NCBI GenBank assembly: GCA_964482205.1
Contig: CAYZWI010000005.1
Coordinates: 1 to 64,000 of the forward strand
Reading direction: 5' to 3'
Length of the DNA stretch: 64,000 nt
Origin: JAZDGX01 sp964482205
GTDB lineage: Bacteria > Eisenbacteria > RBG-16-71-46 > CAIMUX01 > WJJG01
Translations under genes and position numbers: made by a program
The notes under the pieces: model-generated
Seen by the model: only the letters and a program-made list of their open reading frames with translations
Told to the model about the DNA's origin: nothing
Databases searched by the model: none
Part shown: one piece after another, positions 52,533-61,519 of the stretch
How the letters are laid out: every line of letters begins with the position of its first letter
Numbering within the stretch: position 1 is the stretch's first letter

Positions 52533-52986
52533 CCGTTCCTCCTAGTCTCAGGCGATTGGGCCGCCCTCGCGGCGCGCTTCCGTTCCTTGCCTTCTGGCGA
52601 TCGTCTTTTGTGCCTTCCTCGCGATCGTCTGTCTGCGATCGTTGCCCTCTCGGCCGAAGACCGATGCGCTATTCAGCCATTCCGTCGCGCCGCCTTCGCC
52701 GCCTCGTGGGACATGCGGCTAAGCACGCTCAGGCATGAAGGTTCCGCTGCCCGTAGCGGATTCCGGAACCAAAGGAAAGCAGGGGAGGGTACCCAAGCGG
52801 GCGGCCGGGCGTCAAGCGGACAGGTTGACGAAAGGGGTGCCGGAACGGTAGACTCATGGATGGTACAGAGTCATATCTCTATGCTTTCTGAGATGTTACG
52901 GGGCGGCTGCCCGCGTGACCCCAGGCTCTGTCCCGCCGTCGCATCTTGGCGGTTGCCCGCGTGAGAGCGCGCACAGGAGGAACATC
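52533..52986. other. Divergent intergenic region of the ammonia-lyase and M28 peptidase genes
   Basis: 454 bases without a gene. Around 52855-52900 there is a relatively AT-rich stretch (GAGTCATATCTCTATGCTTTCTG) fit for a promoter. A near-perfect 16-bp direct repeat (GCGGYTGCCCGCGTGA) occurs at 52903-52918 and 52949-52964 just upstream of the peptidase. Confidence 0.45.
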
Positions 52987-55900
52987 ATGCTTCGCAGTCT
53001 CCGCATCGACGCCCTGCGTTCGTCCCCAGCCCATCGTTCGCGCCGGCCCCTACTTTCCTGCGCGGCCGCCGGTATCTTGCTGGCCGCCTTCTTGTTGGCG
53101 CCCGCCGGCTTGTTCGGCGGCATGGGGTCGGTGGCCGCCATCCCGCCTGCCACGGTCGACACGGCGGGTTGGGACGGCTCCGGCGGAATGCTCGCTGCTA
53201 TAGCTTGGGACGAGCCGGATGCGGCGCGGCTCGCTCCCCTCGAGAAGGAAGGGTGGCTGCTCGCCTATCAACAGGACTTCGCGCTGGTGCTCCTGCCTCC
53301 CGCGCTCGTCGCCGCGGCGGAGGGCATCGAAGGCCTGCAATTGCTCGAGGCCGTGTCCTCGGAGACGGGGCAGTACTTCCTCGTCCTCGTTCGCGATGCT
53401 GCGAGCGCGCAATTCGAGGGTGGCGCGCGCGTGCTGGCGCGCCACGGCCACACGGCGATCGTCCGCACTTCGGGCGACGCTCCGCGGATGAGCGCGGAAA
53501 GCAAGGCCGCGCAACCCGGGCTCTTCCAACTCGTGCGCGTGACGCTTGCGCCGATCGCCTGGCCCATCGCGCAGCTCGAGAAGGAGCCGGGCCTGCCCGA
53601 GGCGCAGCGCACCGACTTTCATCCGCTGGTCGATCAGATCGTCGCCGATGTCAGCCAGACCGAGTATGTCGCGCTCTGGCAGACTCTCGACGACTTCGAG
53701 ACCCGCTATTACAACACCGCGGCCAACACGAATTCCTCGCAGTGGATGTACGATCAGTTTCTCTCCTTCGGCCTGCAGGCCCAGTTCCACACCTACAACC
53801 ACTCGGGCACGCGCCGCAATGTGGTCGGCATTCTCCCCGGGCTCGTGCATCCCGAACAGGTTGTCTACATCACGGGGCATTTCGATTCGACCAGTGAGGA
53901 CCCGCAGAACCACGCGCCGGGCGCCGACGACAACGCCAGCGGCACGGCGGCCTTCCTCGAAGCGGCGCGGGTGCTCAGCCAGTACGCCTTCCAGTACACG
54001 GTCAAGTTCGTCGGCTTCAACAGCGAAGAGCAAGGCTTGATCGGCTCGGACTATTACACCGACACGATCGCGGCCGAGGGCGAGGATGTGATCGCCTGCT
54101 TCAACTTCGACATGATCGCCTATGCCGGAACCGATCCGGCCCCGCCCGACTTGATCATCTACACGAACACCGCTTCGCTTGCATACGCCCAGCTTCTGCG
54201 CGACGCCTGCCTCGAATATGTGCCCACCCATGTGGAACCGGTGATCGTGCAGGAAGCGCTCAGCGGCTCGGATCACTACTCCTTCTGGGAACATGGATAC
54301 CTGGCGGTGCTGGGGATCGAGGACGAGGCGTGGGGCAGCGACTTCTGCCCCTGGTACCACACGGCCGACGATCAGATCGAGCGCTATCCGCAGGATTTCC
54401 CCACCTACTGCACGATGGCCGCGATTGCGGCGGTCGCGCAGACCGCGGTGCCGATGCAGCCGGCGACTCCGTACCTGACGCTTCAGGCCGAGACCTATGA
54501 CGACGATGCCTCGGGATCTTCGCAAGGCAACGGCAACGGCCTGCTCGAATTCGGCGAGACGATCGAGCTCACCCTCACCTTGGGCAATCTCGGCCAGGCG
54601 GGGGCGCTCGGCGTGTCGGGGACGCTTTCCTGCGATGATCCGTATGTCACGGTCACCGCGGCGACCCGTTCGTTCGGCAACATTCCCGCGCAAGGAACGG
54701 CCAGCAATGCGGTTCCGTTCGTCTTCACCATCGACGCGGATGTTCCCGATGGACACCCATTCGATTTCCATCTCGCGGTCACGGAAGATCCCGATGTGCT
54801 CGACTTCCCCGCGAGCGTTGCGGCGCCCGCCCTGGCGGCGATCGGGATGACGATCGACGATCAAGCCGGCGGCGACGGCGATGGCATCGCCGAGGCGGGG
54901 GAGGACCTCGTCGTCACCCTGACCCTGGCCAATGGCGGAGGCGCGGCGATCGTCGACGTGACCGGGGTGCTCGCTCCGACGAGCGCCTATCTGACCGCCG
55001 ATCCCGCCCCGCGCAACTTCGGCACGCTCGCTTCGGGCGGATCGGCCTCGCGCGACTTCGCGGTGTCCGTCTCGCCCGATGCGCCGCCGCTCTATCCCGC
55101 CTCGCTCGAACTCGCGATCGCGGCGGCGGGCGGCTATGCGTTCGTGATTCCGGTCGCCTTGAATCTCGGCGATGTCTTCGCGGCGGACATGGAAGGCGGG
55201 GCGCCCGGCTGGACGCATGCGGCCGGCGGTTCGGGATATGCGGATCAGTGGCACCTCGAGACCTATCGCAATCACACCTACAGCGGCGCGGCCTCGTGGA
55301 AGTGCGGCGGAGCGGGCGCAGCCGATTATGCGAACACCGTCTACGCCGTGCTGGAGTCCGGCCCCTTCACGCTCCCGCCTCACGCGCAGATCACCTTCTG
55401 GCATTGGATCGAGGCGGAAGTGAGCTCGAGCTATCCGGGCTACGCCTACGACGGGGGCGTGGTCGAGATCTCGATCGACGGCGGAGCGTGGCAGCGGCTC
55501 ACCCCGGAAGGCGGCTATCCGTATCGGATTCGCAGCGGCGGCACGCCGGGCATGCCGGCGGAGACGCCCGTCTTCAGCGGCGCGCATGGCTGGGAGCAGG
55601 CAACCCTCGATCTCGCCGCGTATCAAGGCAGCGCGCGGTTGCGCTTCATCTTCTCCACCGACACCGGCGTCGTCGCCGAAGGCTGGTACATCGACGATGT
55701 GCAGCTGCACTTTACCGCGTCCGATGTCGATACCCAGCCGGTCGCGCGCCATTTGATGCTCCATCCCGCGCAGCCGAATCCGAGCGTCGGGCCGACCATG
55801 TGGATGCTCGACCTGCCGAAGCGCGAATGGGTGGATGCGCGCGTGTACGATGTCTCCGGCCGCTGCCTGCGCACGCTCGAGCACGGCTATCTCACGGCAG

Positions 55901-56025
55901 GGCCGAACGCGCTCACCTGGGACGGGCGTGAGGAATCGGGTCAGCCGGTGAGCGGCGGGATCTACTGGATGCGCGTGCGAGTGGGCCAAGGCGAAGAGCA
56001 GGCGCGGATCACGATCGTGCGATGA
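52987..56025 (+). CDS. Secreted M28 family metallopeptidase with CARDB-like, jelly-roll and sorting domains
   Basis: 1012 residues from ATG at 52987 (AGGAGG upstream; a longer frame from 52915 is less likely). Signal peptide AAAGILLAAFLLAPAGLFGG. The peptidase domain (about 205-480) has the co-catalytic zinc ligands in YITGHFDSTSED, PGADDNASGTAA, FNSEEQGLIGSDYY, NFDMIAYAG and GSDHYSFWEHGY. Two CARDB-type beta domains (each starting near DGxGxxExGE: GNGNGLLEFGETIELTLTLGN, GDGIAEAGEDLVVTLTLANGG) follow at about 485-740, then a jelly-roll/immune-inhibitor-like region. The FlgD-like sorting domain comes last (about 930-1012, LHPAQPNPSVGPTMWMLDLP). Extracellular amino- or carboxypeptidase; specificity unknown. 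Confidence 0.9.
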   Translation: MLRSLRIDALRSSPAHRSRRPLLSCAAAGILLAAFLLAPAGLFGGMGSVAAIPPATVDTAGWDGSGGMLAAIAWDEPDAARLAPLEKEGWLLAYQQDFALVLLPPALVAAAEGIEGLQLLEAVSSETGQYFLVLVRDAASAQFEGGARVLARHGHTAIVRTSGDAPRMSAESKAAQPGLFQLVRVTLAPIAWPIAQLEKEPGLPEAQRTDFHPLVDQIVADVSQTEYVALWQTLDDFETRYYNTAANTNSSQWMYDQFLSFGLQAQFHTYNHSGTRRNVVGILPGLVHPEQVVYITGHFDSTSEDPQNHAPGADDNASGTAAFLEAARVLSQYAFQYTVKFVGFNSEEQGLIGSDYYTDTIAAEGEDVIACFNFDMIAYAGTDPAPPDLIIYTNTASLAYAQLLRDACLEYVPTHVEPVIVQEALSGSDHYSFWEHGYLAVLGIEDEAWGSDFCPWYHTADDQIERYPQDFPTYCTMAAIAAVAQTAVPMQPATPYLTLQAETYDDDASGSSQGNGNGLLEFGETIELTLTLGNLGQAGALGVSGTLSCDDPYVTVTAATRSFGNIPAQGTASNAVPFVFTIDADVPDGHPFDFHLAVTEDPDVLDFPASVAAPALAAIGMTIDDQAGGDGDGIAEAGEDLVVTLTLANGGGAAIVDVTGVLAPTSAYLTADPAPRNFGTLASGGSASRDFAVSVSPDAPPLYPASLELAIAAAGGYAFVIPVALNLGDVFAADMEGGAPGWTHAAGGSGYADQWHLETYRNHTYSGAASWKCGGAGAADYANTVYAVLESGPFTLPPHAQITFWHWIEAEVSSSYPGYAYDGGVVEISIDGGAWQRLTPEGGYPYRIRSGGTPGMPAETPVFSGAHGWEQATLDLAAYQGSARLRFIFSTDTGVVAEGWYIDDVQLHFTASDVDTQPVARHLMLHPAQPNPSVGPTMWMLDLPKREWVDARVYDVSGRCLRTLEHGYLTAGPNALTWDGREESGQPVSGGIYWMRVRVGQGEEQARITIVR

Positions 56026-56406
56026 TCGGGTCACGATCGCGCGGATTCCCTGCGCGAGATTGATCCTGCGGCTGCGCGGGTTTTCCGCGCGAGATCGATG
56101 TGATGGCGGGCCGCCTTCCGATCGGGAAGGCGGCTCGCTTGCGAAAGCGCCCTTCCGGAGACTCCCGTTTGCGCAGCAATGGTGCATCGGCGAAGCGCCT
56201 CGGGCGATTTCTCTGCGGCCGGCCATCGAAGTCTTGCTATCCCCCCGCTTTTCCGCGGAGGATTTTCCCGCTTCGAGCGTTAGGGTGAACGGATCCTCGA
56301 ATCGATCTGGATGTCCCGCGGCCGGCCTCGAGGAAGGTCCGGTGTGCGGGCGGTCGCTTCGAACGAGAGAAGACAATCGACAACAGGAAATCGGAGGTTC
56401 CTAGTC
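56026..56406. other. Intergenic region upstream of the metal-stress cluster
   Basis: 381 bases. It holds a strong hairpin at 56110-56134 (terminator entry) and probably the promoter of the metal-stress cluster, possibly recognised by the cluster's own ECF sigma factor. No obvious ECF-type -35 AAC / -10 CGT pair identified with confidence. Confidence 0.4.
56110..56134 (+). terminator. Hairpin downstream of the M28 peptidase
   Basis: GCCGCCTTCC / GGAAGGCGGC, perfect 10-bp stem with a 5-base loop (GATCG), 85 bases after the peptidase stop. Followed by CTCGCTT, not a real T-tract. Confidence 0.45.
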
Positions 56407-57603
56407 ATGATGGTCGCAAGGAAAACGCTCTCCCTTTGGCCCATGCTCACCATCCTCGTTCTCGCAAGCTCTCTCCCCGCCTTCGCACAGGATGCGCCTC
56501 CCGCCACGCCGGCGCCGCATGCAGGCTGCCCCATGGCAGGCGCAGCCTCCGCGGCCATGAAGGCCGGCGAACCGGCTCCCACGACCTGTCCCATGGCCGC
56601 TGCCGGATGCACGGGCATGGGAACGATGAGCGAGCCGGGGTTCGGTCGTCCCTTCCTGAACGACCAGCAGAGGGCCCGCCTGGATGATTTGCGTGAAGAA
56701 GGACGCGCGCGCCAGATCGAAGGACGGAAAGCGCTGATGCGCGTCCAGAACGACATCCGCGGCGAATGGATGCAAGAGCAGCCTTCCATGGAACGCCTGC
56801 GCACGATGGCCGCCCGCGTCGGCGAGATCGAGACGCAAATGCGCATCGACCGGCTCGAGATGCGCATGCGCGTGCGCGACATCCTCACCCCCGAGCAGCG
56901 CGATCAGATGTTTCTGCGCGGCGGAATGGGCGGTTTGCTGGGCGGCGATGACGAAGATTGCTGCGCGGGCATGAGCGGCGGCATGAACGCCGGGCCGTGC
57001 ATGGGGCAAGGCGCATGCGGCCACGCGGGCATGGGCGGCAACGCGGGCATGGGCGGCGGCGCATGCATGGGCGCGATGGCGAGGCCGGGATACGGCGGCG
57101 CGATGCAGGCGCGCATGGGGCAGGGCGCTCCGTGCAAGTGCTGCGGCCCGGACGGATGCGCTTGCGGCTGCGGCTGCGAATGCGGCAAGGGCGGCCCGTG
57201 CAAGTGCGATCGGTGCGGCGGCCGCAAGGGTGCCTGCATGAGCATGGCGATGCCCGGATGCGGCGGCGCACGCATGGGCGCAATGACGAGGCCGGGATGC
57301 GGCGGAGCGATGCAGGCGCGCATGGGACAAGGCAGCCCGTGCAAGTGCGATCAGTGCGGCAAGGGGGAAGCGAAGGCTGCTTGGTCGAATCGCGGCCCGC
57401 GGGCCATGCGGTCCATGGGACGCGATGGCGGCGGACCGCGCATGGCTCCCTGGGATTTCGGAAAGCGTGACGCTTCCGAGTTTCGCGGACATCGCGCCCC
57501 GCGCGGCGTCATGGAACGAAGAGCTTCTCGCGGCGAACAGGGCATGCCCAATTGCCAAGGGCAAAAGCCGGCCTGCGGGCAGGCTCCGGCAGGCTGCAAA
57601 TAA
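56407..57603 (+). CDS. Exported Spy/CpxP-like protein with Met/Cys-rich metallothionein-like tail
   Basis: 398 residues from ATG at 56407 (GGAGG upstream). Signal peptide MLTILVLASSLPAFAQ. Residues about 85-180 are a helical Spy/CpxP-like region (DQQRARLDDLREEGRARQIE, then RVRDILTPEQRDQMFL with the LTxxQ-type motif). Residues about 190-340 are extraordinarily rich in Cys, Met and Gly: GACGHAGMGGNAGMGGGACM, PCKCCGPDGCACGCGCECG, PCKCDRCGG and PCKCDQCG, i.e. C-x-C and C-C-type metal clusters. This suggests binding of Cu(I), Zn or Cd in the envelope. Two near-identical segments (RPGYGGAMQARMGQGAPCKC and RPGCGGAMQARMGQGSPCKC) show internal duplication. First gene of a cluster with sigma and anti-sigma factors. 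Confidence 0.75.
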   Translation: MMVARKTLSLWPMLTILVLASSLPAFAQDAPPATPAPHAGCPMAGAASAAMKAGEPAPTTCPMAAAGCTGMGTMSEPGFGRPFLNDQQRARLDDLREEGRARQIEGRKALMRVQNDIRGEWMQEQPSMERLRTMAARVGEIETQMRIDRLEMRMRVRDILTPEQRDQMFLRGGMGGLLGGDDEDCCAGMSGGMNAGPCMGQGACGHAGMGGNAGMGGGACMGAMARPGYGGAMQARMGQGAPCKCCGPDGCACGCGCECGKGGPCKCDRCGGRKGACMSMAMPGCGGARMGAMTRPGCGGAMQARMGQGSPCKCDQCGKGEAKAAWSNRGPRAMRSMGRDGGGPRMAPWDFGKRDASEFRGHRAPRGVMERRASRGEQGMPNCQGQKPACGQAPAGCK

Positions 57604-57707
57604 TCGCTTCCGTGGCCAACGGGCGAGACAAGGATGCGGCGTCGAGCGGGCCCGTGGAAGCGAGCGTTTCCACGGGCCGCGCCGTTTTCACACGCGCCCG
57701 GGCGCCC

Positions 57708-58313
57708 ATGGATGCGCCGGCGCCGAAAGCGGTGCGCGTTGGCGACGACGAAGCGCGTGGCGTGGACAACGACGACGAGCTCATGGCCCGCATCGCGTTG
57801 GATGACCACCAAGCGTTTCGCGTGCTGGTAGAGCGATGGCAGAACCCGGTGTTCGCTTTTCTGACGCGCATGATCGGCTCGGCGGAAGAAGCGCTGGATC
57901 TCAGCCAGGAAGTGTTCACGCGCGTGCATCGGGAACGAAGCCGCTACCTGCGCAACGGGCGGTTTCGTTGCTGGATCTTTCGGATCGCGGGCAACCTGGC
58001 GCGCGGCTATTTGCGGCGGCGCAAGATTCTTTGCTGGATGCGGCTCGATGTGAATCTGCACGACCGGCCGGCAAGCGAGCCGCCCGCGGACCTTCGGCGC
58101 GAACGCGAGGATGTTCGCGAGCGCGTGCGCGCCGCGATTGCGCATCTGCCCGAGCGCCAGCGCCAGGCGGTCTTGTTGCGGCGCTTCGAAGGCATGAGCC
58201 ATGAAGAGATCGCATCCGCGCTCGGGGCTTCTCCTGCAGCGATCGAATCGTTGTTGCAGCGCGCGATGGCGGGGCTTCGAAAGGACCTTGGTCCCTGGAT
58301 GGTGAAATCATGA
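57708..58313 (+). CDS. ECF-type RNA polymerase sigma factor
   Basis: About 201 residues from ATG at 57708 (MDAPAPKAVR); GTG at 57612 or ATG further in would also be possible. Region 2 covers residues about 30-95 (DEL MARIALDDHQAFRVLVERW, then EEALDLSQEVFTRVHRERSRY and CWIFRIAGNLARGYLRRRK). Region 4 is about 145-195 (LPERQRQAVLLRRFEGMSHEEIASALG and IESLLQRAMAGLRKDL). Its stop overlaps the start of the anti-sigma gene (58310). It likely directs transcription of the metal/envelope stress genes around it. Confidence 0.88.
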   Translation: MDAPAPKAVRVGDDEARGVDNDDELMARIALDDHQAFRVLVERWQNPVFAFLTRMIGSAEEALDLSQEVFTRVHRERSRYLRNGRFRCWIFRIAGNLARGYLRRRKILCWMRLDVNLHDRPASEPPADLRREREDVRERVRAAIAHLPERQRQAVLLRRFEGMSHEEIASALGASPAAIESLLQRAMAGLRKDLGPWMVKS

Positions 58314-58783
58314 AGACGAACGGCCAGCGGAAAAGCGTTGGGACGCAGGAAGCGGGCGGGCACATCGCCGCGCGCGTGAGCGCTCTCGTGGACGGTCGCG
58401 CTTCGTCGGCCGAAGCGGAGGCCGCGCGCAAGCATTGCATCGACTGCGCTGCGTGTCGCGAAGCCTGGCGGGAGACGGAAGCGGCGTGGGGCGCGCTCGA
58501 CGCGGATCGCGTGCCTCCCACACCCCCGTCGCTGTGGCCGCGGATCGCCGCGCGCACGGCAGGCTTGAGCCCGCGGGCGCGACTGGTCTTACGGGTGAGC
58601 GGCGCGGCGGCCGCAGCCCTGGGGATCGTCGCCGGCATCTTCCTCGGATCCCAGGCCGTCCGCCCAGAGAGCGGATGGCAGGACACTTGGGGCGAGTTTG
58701 GCACGATGCTCGTCGATCAACACGATGCGAGTCTCGGAGACATCTATCTCTCCATGTCGGAGACGGGAGGTGAAGAGCAATGA
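58310..58783 (+). CDS. Anti-sigma factor with zinc-binding ZAS (zf-HC2) domain
   Basis: 157 residues. His42, Cys46 and Cys49 form the HxxxCxxC ZAS motif (KHCIDCAACREAW). One transmembrane helix at about 87-105 (AAAALGIVAGIFLGS) anchors it, with a short periplasmic tail. It should hold the sigma factor at the membrane until a metal or redox signal releases it. Coupled to the sigma gene (overlap 58310-58313) and to the sensor-like gene (overlap 58780-58783). Confidence 0.85.
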   Translation: MKTNGQRKSVGTQEAGGHIAARVSALVDGRASSAEAEAARKHCIDCAACREAWRETEAAWGALDADRVPPTPPSLWPRIAARTAGLSPRARLVLRVSGAAAAALGIVAGIFLGSQAVRPESGWQDTWGEFGTMLVDQHDASLGDIYLSMSETGGEEQ

Positions 58784-59370
58784 GACGAGGTTGGTACTTC
58801 CTCCTGGCTCTCTCTCTGGGTTTGAACGCGGGGCTCTTGTACACGACCCTTTCCGCGCGCGACCTGCCCGCGTGGCATTCCGAGCTCGATCGCGCGCCGG
58901 GTCCCGGCCATCCACCGATGGAAGGCGGCGGTCATCCGGCGGGATGCCCCCAGGCGATGTCCGGAGCTTTGCCGGGCGAACCGGCCTGCGCGCCGATGAT
59001 CAACGATCGGTTGAAGAACATGGAGTCGGTGCTCGCGCTGAACGAGGCGCAACGCGAAGGCATGCGCAAGACGCTCGATGAAATGCTTCCGCGCATTCTC
59101 GCGGAACGCGATGCGGTGCGAAAGATTCGCGGCAGCGTGCAAGGGGAGTATTCGAAGAGCGCGATCGATGCGGAGGCGATCCGCGGCCTGATTGCGCAAC
59201 TGGCCGCTTCACAGGCGCGGCTCGACTCCCTGACGGCGGAGACGATCCTGCGCGAATCGGCTCTGCTCACGCGCGAACAGCGCCTGGAATATTTCGGCTC
59301 GATGCCCTGGGAACGCTGCCCGGGATGCCTCCCGCCCGAGAAGACTCACGGCCGGCGCGCGGAGCGGTAG
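58780..59370 (+). CDS. Membrane-anchored CnrX/Spy-like periplasmic sensor candidate
   Basis: 196 residues. N-terminal signal/anchor helix (WYFLLALSLGLNAGLLYTTL), a His/Met/Cys-rich loop (PGHPPMEGGGHPAGCPQAM ... PACAPM) and a long helical Spy/CnrX-like domain (LKNMESVLALNEAQREGMRKTLDEMLPRILAERDAV, then LRESALLTREQRLEYFGSM). The C-terminus has another Cys pair (RCPGCLPP). In CnrYXH-like systems this protein senses metal and controls the anti-sigma factor. It overlaps the anti-sigma stop as ATGA. Confidence 0.75.
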   Translation: MRRGWYFLLALSLGLNAGLLYTTLSARDLPAWHSELDRAPGPGHPPMEGGGHPAGCPQAMSGALPGEPACAPMINDRLKNMESVLALNEAQREGMRKTLDEMLPRILAERDAVRKIRGSVQGEYSKSAIDAEAIRGLIAQLAASQARLDSLTAETILRESALLTREQRLEYFGSMPWERCPGCLPPEKTHGRRAER

Positions 59371-59572
59371 GAAGTTCGGCTGGCCAAGAAGGAAGCGTTG
59401 AGAGAAGCGACCGGCTCCACATCCGGTGCGAACCCTGCCTCCCTTGCTTTTCCTTCCGAACGGCGTACCATCGCTTTGCGTTCTGGTGATTGCATCCGTC
59501 CAGCGGTTGAAACGCGCATCATGTGGCCGCGGGGAAGATGGATCACGCCGGCTGCGCAAAGGAGATCGTCCG

Positions 59573-60316
59573 ATGAAGCCCCCCACTTGCTCGGGTACTC
59601 CTGCATCGAAAGGGAAATGGCTCGCGATCCTCCTCGCCTGTCTCGCCCTCGCCTGCCTCCCGCCTGCTTCTTCTCGCGCCGGCGAACTCCTGCGGGCCAC
59701 CTTCGACGACAAGCCCATCGATCAACCCATCGGCGTGGGGGGGGCAGGGCAACCTGCTTGGATGGACGAGGACTTCGTGGACGCGATCGTGCGCAACGAG
59801 CCATTTGCCACCTCCTGCCTGGAGATCAGCAACACGACGGCACAGGGGGCGGTGGGTTTTCGGACCAACAATCTCATCTCCGAGGGTGTGGTCGCCATCA
59901 TCACGGACCTTTGGTTTCACGAGGACAGCGACTGTTACGCCCGGTTCATGATTCTCAGCGATTTGGGGCAGATGATCCTCTGTCTGGACTTCACCGGGGA
60001 TGGTGACCTTGCGATCATCGAACCGCTCGACGAGCTGGCCGACCTGCCGGATGTCAGCGGCCGGCCGCTTCCCGTTCTCATAGCTCTCAACCTGGACAGC
60101 CAGACCTATTCCGTGTGGGTCGAAGGTGTCCAATGGGCTGTTGACCGTCCGATGTACGAGCACATGAACGCCTTCTCGCAGGTCGTCATCCGAGTGGGGT
60201 ACAACTGCCCCGAGGGAAACCGGTTCTCGATCGATCAGATCCGGATTCTCGACGAGGTTCCTCCCGTTCCGGTCGAGCCCACGACCTGGGGGAGAGTGCG
60301 GGCGCTTTTTCGGTAA
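59573..60316 (+). CDS. Secreted protein of unknown function with C-terminal TWGRVRALFR motif
   Basis: 247 residues from ATG at 59573 (AAAGGAG upstream). Signal peptide WLAILLACLALACLPPASSRA. The mature protein is beta-rich (LLRATFDDKPIDQPIG, GAVGFRTNNLISEGVVAIITDLWF, DCYARFMILSD, AFSQVVIRVGYNCPEGNRFSIDQIRILDEV), in the style of concanavalin-like/jelly-roll binding domains. It ends PTTWGRVRALFR, a short conserved-looking tail that may be a sorting or anchoring signal. No family recognised. Confidence 0.6.
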   Translation: MKPPTCSGTPASKGKWLAILLACLALACLPPASSRAGELLRATFDDKPIDQPIGVGGAGQPAWMDEDFVDAIVRNEPFATSCLEISNTTAQGAVGFRTNNLISEGVVAIITDLWFHEDSDCYARFMILSDLGQMILCLDFTGDGDLAIIEPLDELADLPDVSGRPLPVLIALNLDSQTYSVWVEGVQWAVDRPMYEHMNAFSQVVIRVGYNCPEGNRFSIDQIRILDEVPPVPVEPTTWGRVRALFR

Positions 60317-60535
60317 GGGGCCCTGCGAAAAGATCTCCTCCCATATCTCCTCCTCGCAATCCGGCCCGCCCGCCCTGGCGAGGAGGAGACCGGCCGACCG
60401 TCCATCGCCGCAGGTGTCCGCCCGTGTCCCCACGGACCCTTCGCGCCGATTATCTGGTAGACTCCCTTGCGCCGAGGCGGCGATCGTACGGGAGCCGCGG
60501 CTTCCGTGGGGGTGGGCACATCTTTCGGGGGAACG

Positions 60536-61519
60536 ATGCGCTTCGAGAGAACCAGGCCGGCGGGAATCGACCGGTCACGAATTCGGCGGGCGCGAATCGG
60601 CGGGCGAATCGTTGCAGGGCGGACCCTGGCGGGGCGGATCGGCATGCCCGCGGCGCTCGTCCTCGTCTTGCTCGGCCTTCTCGCCGCCCAAGCTCATCCC
60701 GATTCCGCTTCCATTCGCGCGGCCGCAAACGCGCGCGCCGTCCTGACCGTTGCCGCTCCCCTCACGGCTTCCCTGGATTGCCCCGACTGTCCGGTCATGA
60801 CGGTTCCCGGCGACTCTCTGCCTCTCTTCGTGGAATCGAAGGAGCTCGGCCTCGTCTGCCATCCCGCGCGCATCGCAGCCGACGAGGGGCGTTGGACATT
60901 CCTGCTCCGCGGGCCGGGGGGCGTCGGCATCAATGGAGCGGCGCTCGAGATCGCAGGCACGGAGCACAAGGCGGTCCGCATCGAAGCGCCCACTCCGAAC
61001 GCGGTGCTCGTCGATTTCCTCCTACCCGTGCTGACTCCCGGCGCCCAGGCCCACCTCATTCTGCGCGACGGCCGCCGGGAAATCGGGCGCATTCCGATCA
61101 GCGTGAGCGGCCCGGCCTCGGTGCCGCCCGGTGCCCGTCAGCCGCACTTCGTCCGCCTGCAGATGCGGGAGAACGTCTTCCTATATCCGTTGCATTCGAG
61201 CGGCGGTTACACCGCGCAAGACGGACGCAGGCTGGCGGAGATCGGGGGCAATCGCTATTTCCACGAGCTGCTCGCCGACATGGGGATCGAGTGGATCCGA
61301 AAGATCATGTCGAACATCGACGAAGCTGACAGCGTCCAGTGGGACCCACGCAACCATCGCGAGCTGGTCTACGGCGGCACGCAGCTGCGCATGTATCTCG
61401 TCTATCTCGACCCCGAGCGTTCCGAGGAAGCGTTTCGCGAGATCTTCCGCGCGTTTCCGCAGGTGGAGCAGGCGTTCGTGAACTCGGATCCCAGGGCGCG
61501 AGGGCGCGCGGGGCACTAG
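60536..61519 (+). CDS. Exported protein of unknown function
   Basis: About 327 residues from ATG at 60536; a later ATG at 60644 (MPAALVLV) would remove an Arg-rich start. Signal-like helix AALVLVLLGLLAAQAHP. The central part is beta-rich and starts with a Cys pair (LDCPDCPVMTVPG); the last 100 residues include YTAQDGRRLAEIGGNRYFHELL and EEAFREIFRAFPQVEQAFV. No known family recognised. Its stop shares the CTAG palindrome with the stop of the convergent thioredoxin. Confidence 0.6.
   Translation: MRFERTRPAGIDRSRIRRARIGGRIVAGRTLAGRIGMPAALVLVLLGLLAAQAHPDSASIRAAANARAVLTVAAPLTASLDCPDCPVMTVPGDSLPLFVESKELGLVCHPARIAADEGRWTFLLRGPGGVGINGAALEIAGTEHKAVRIEAPTPNAVLVDFLLPVLTPGAQAHLILRDGRREIGRIPISVSGPASVPPGARQPHFVRLQMRENVFLYPLHSSGGYTAQDGRRLAEIGGNRYFHELLADMGIEWIRKIMSNIDEADSVQWDPRNHRELVYGGTQLRMYLVYLDPERSEEAFREIFRAFPQVEQAFVNSDPRARGRAGH

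Noticed and set aside
53050..56376. Minus-strand open frame of 1108 codons
   Set aside because: Antisense to the M28 peptidase, which has clear zinc-ligand and sorting motifs. The antisense translation is Arg/Gly/His-rich without family motifs; long antisense frames are common at this GC content.
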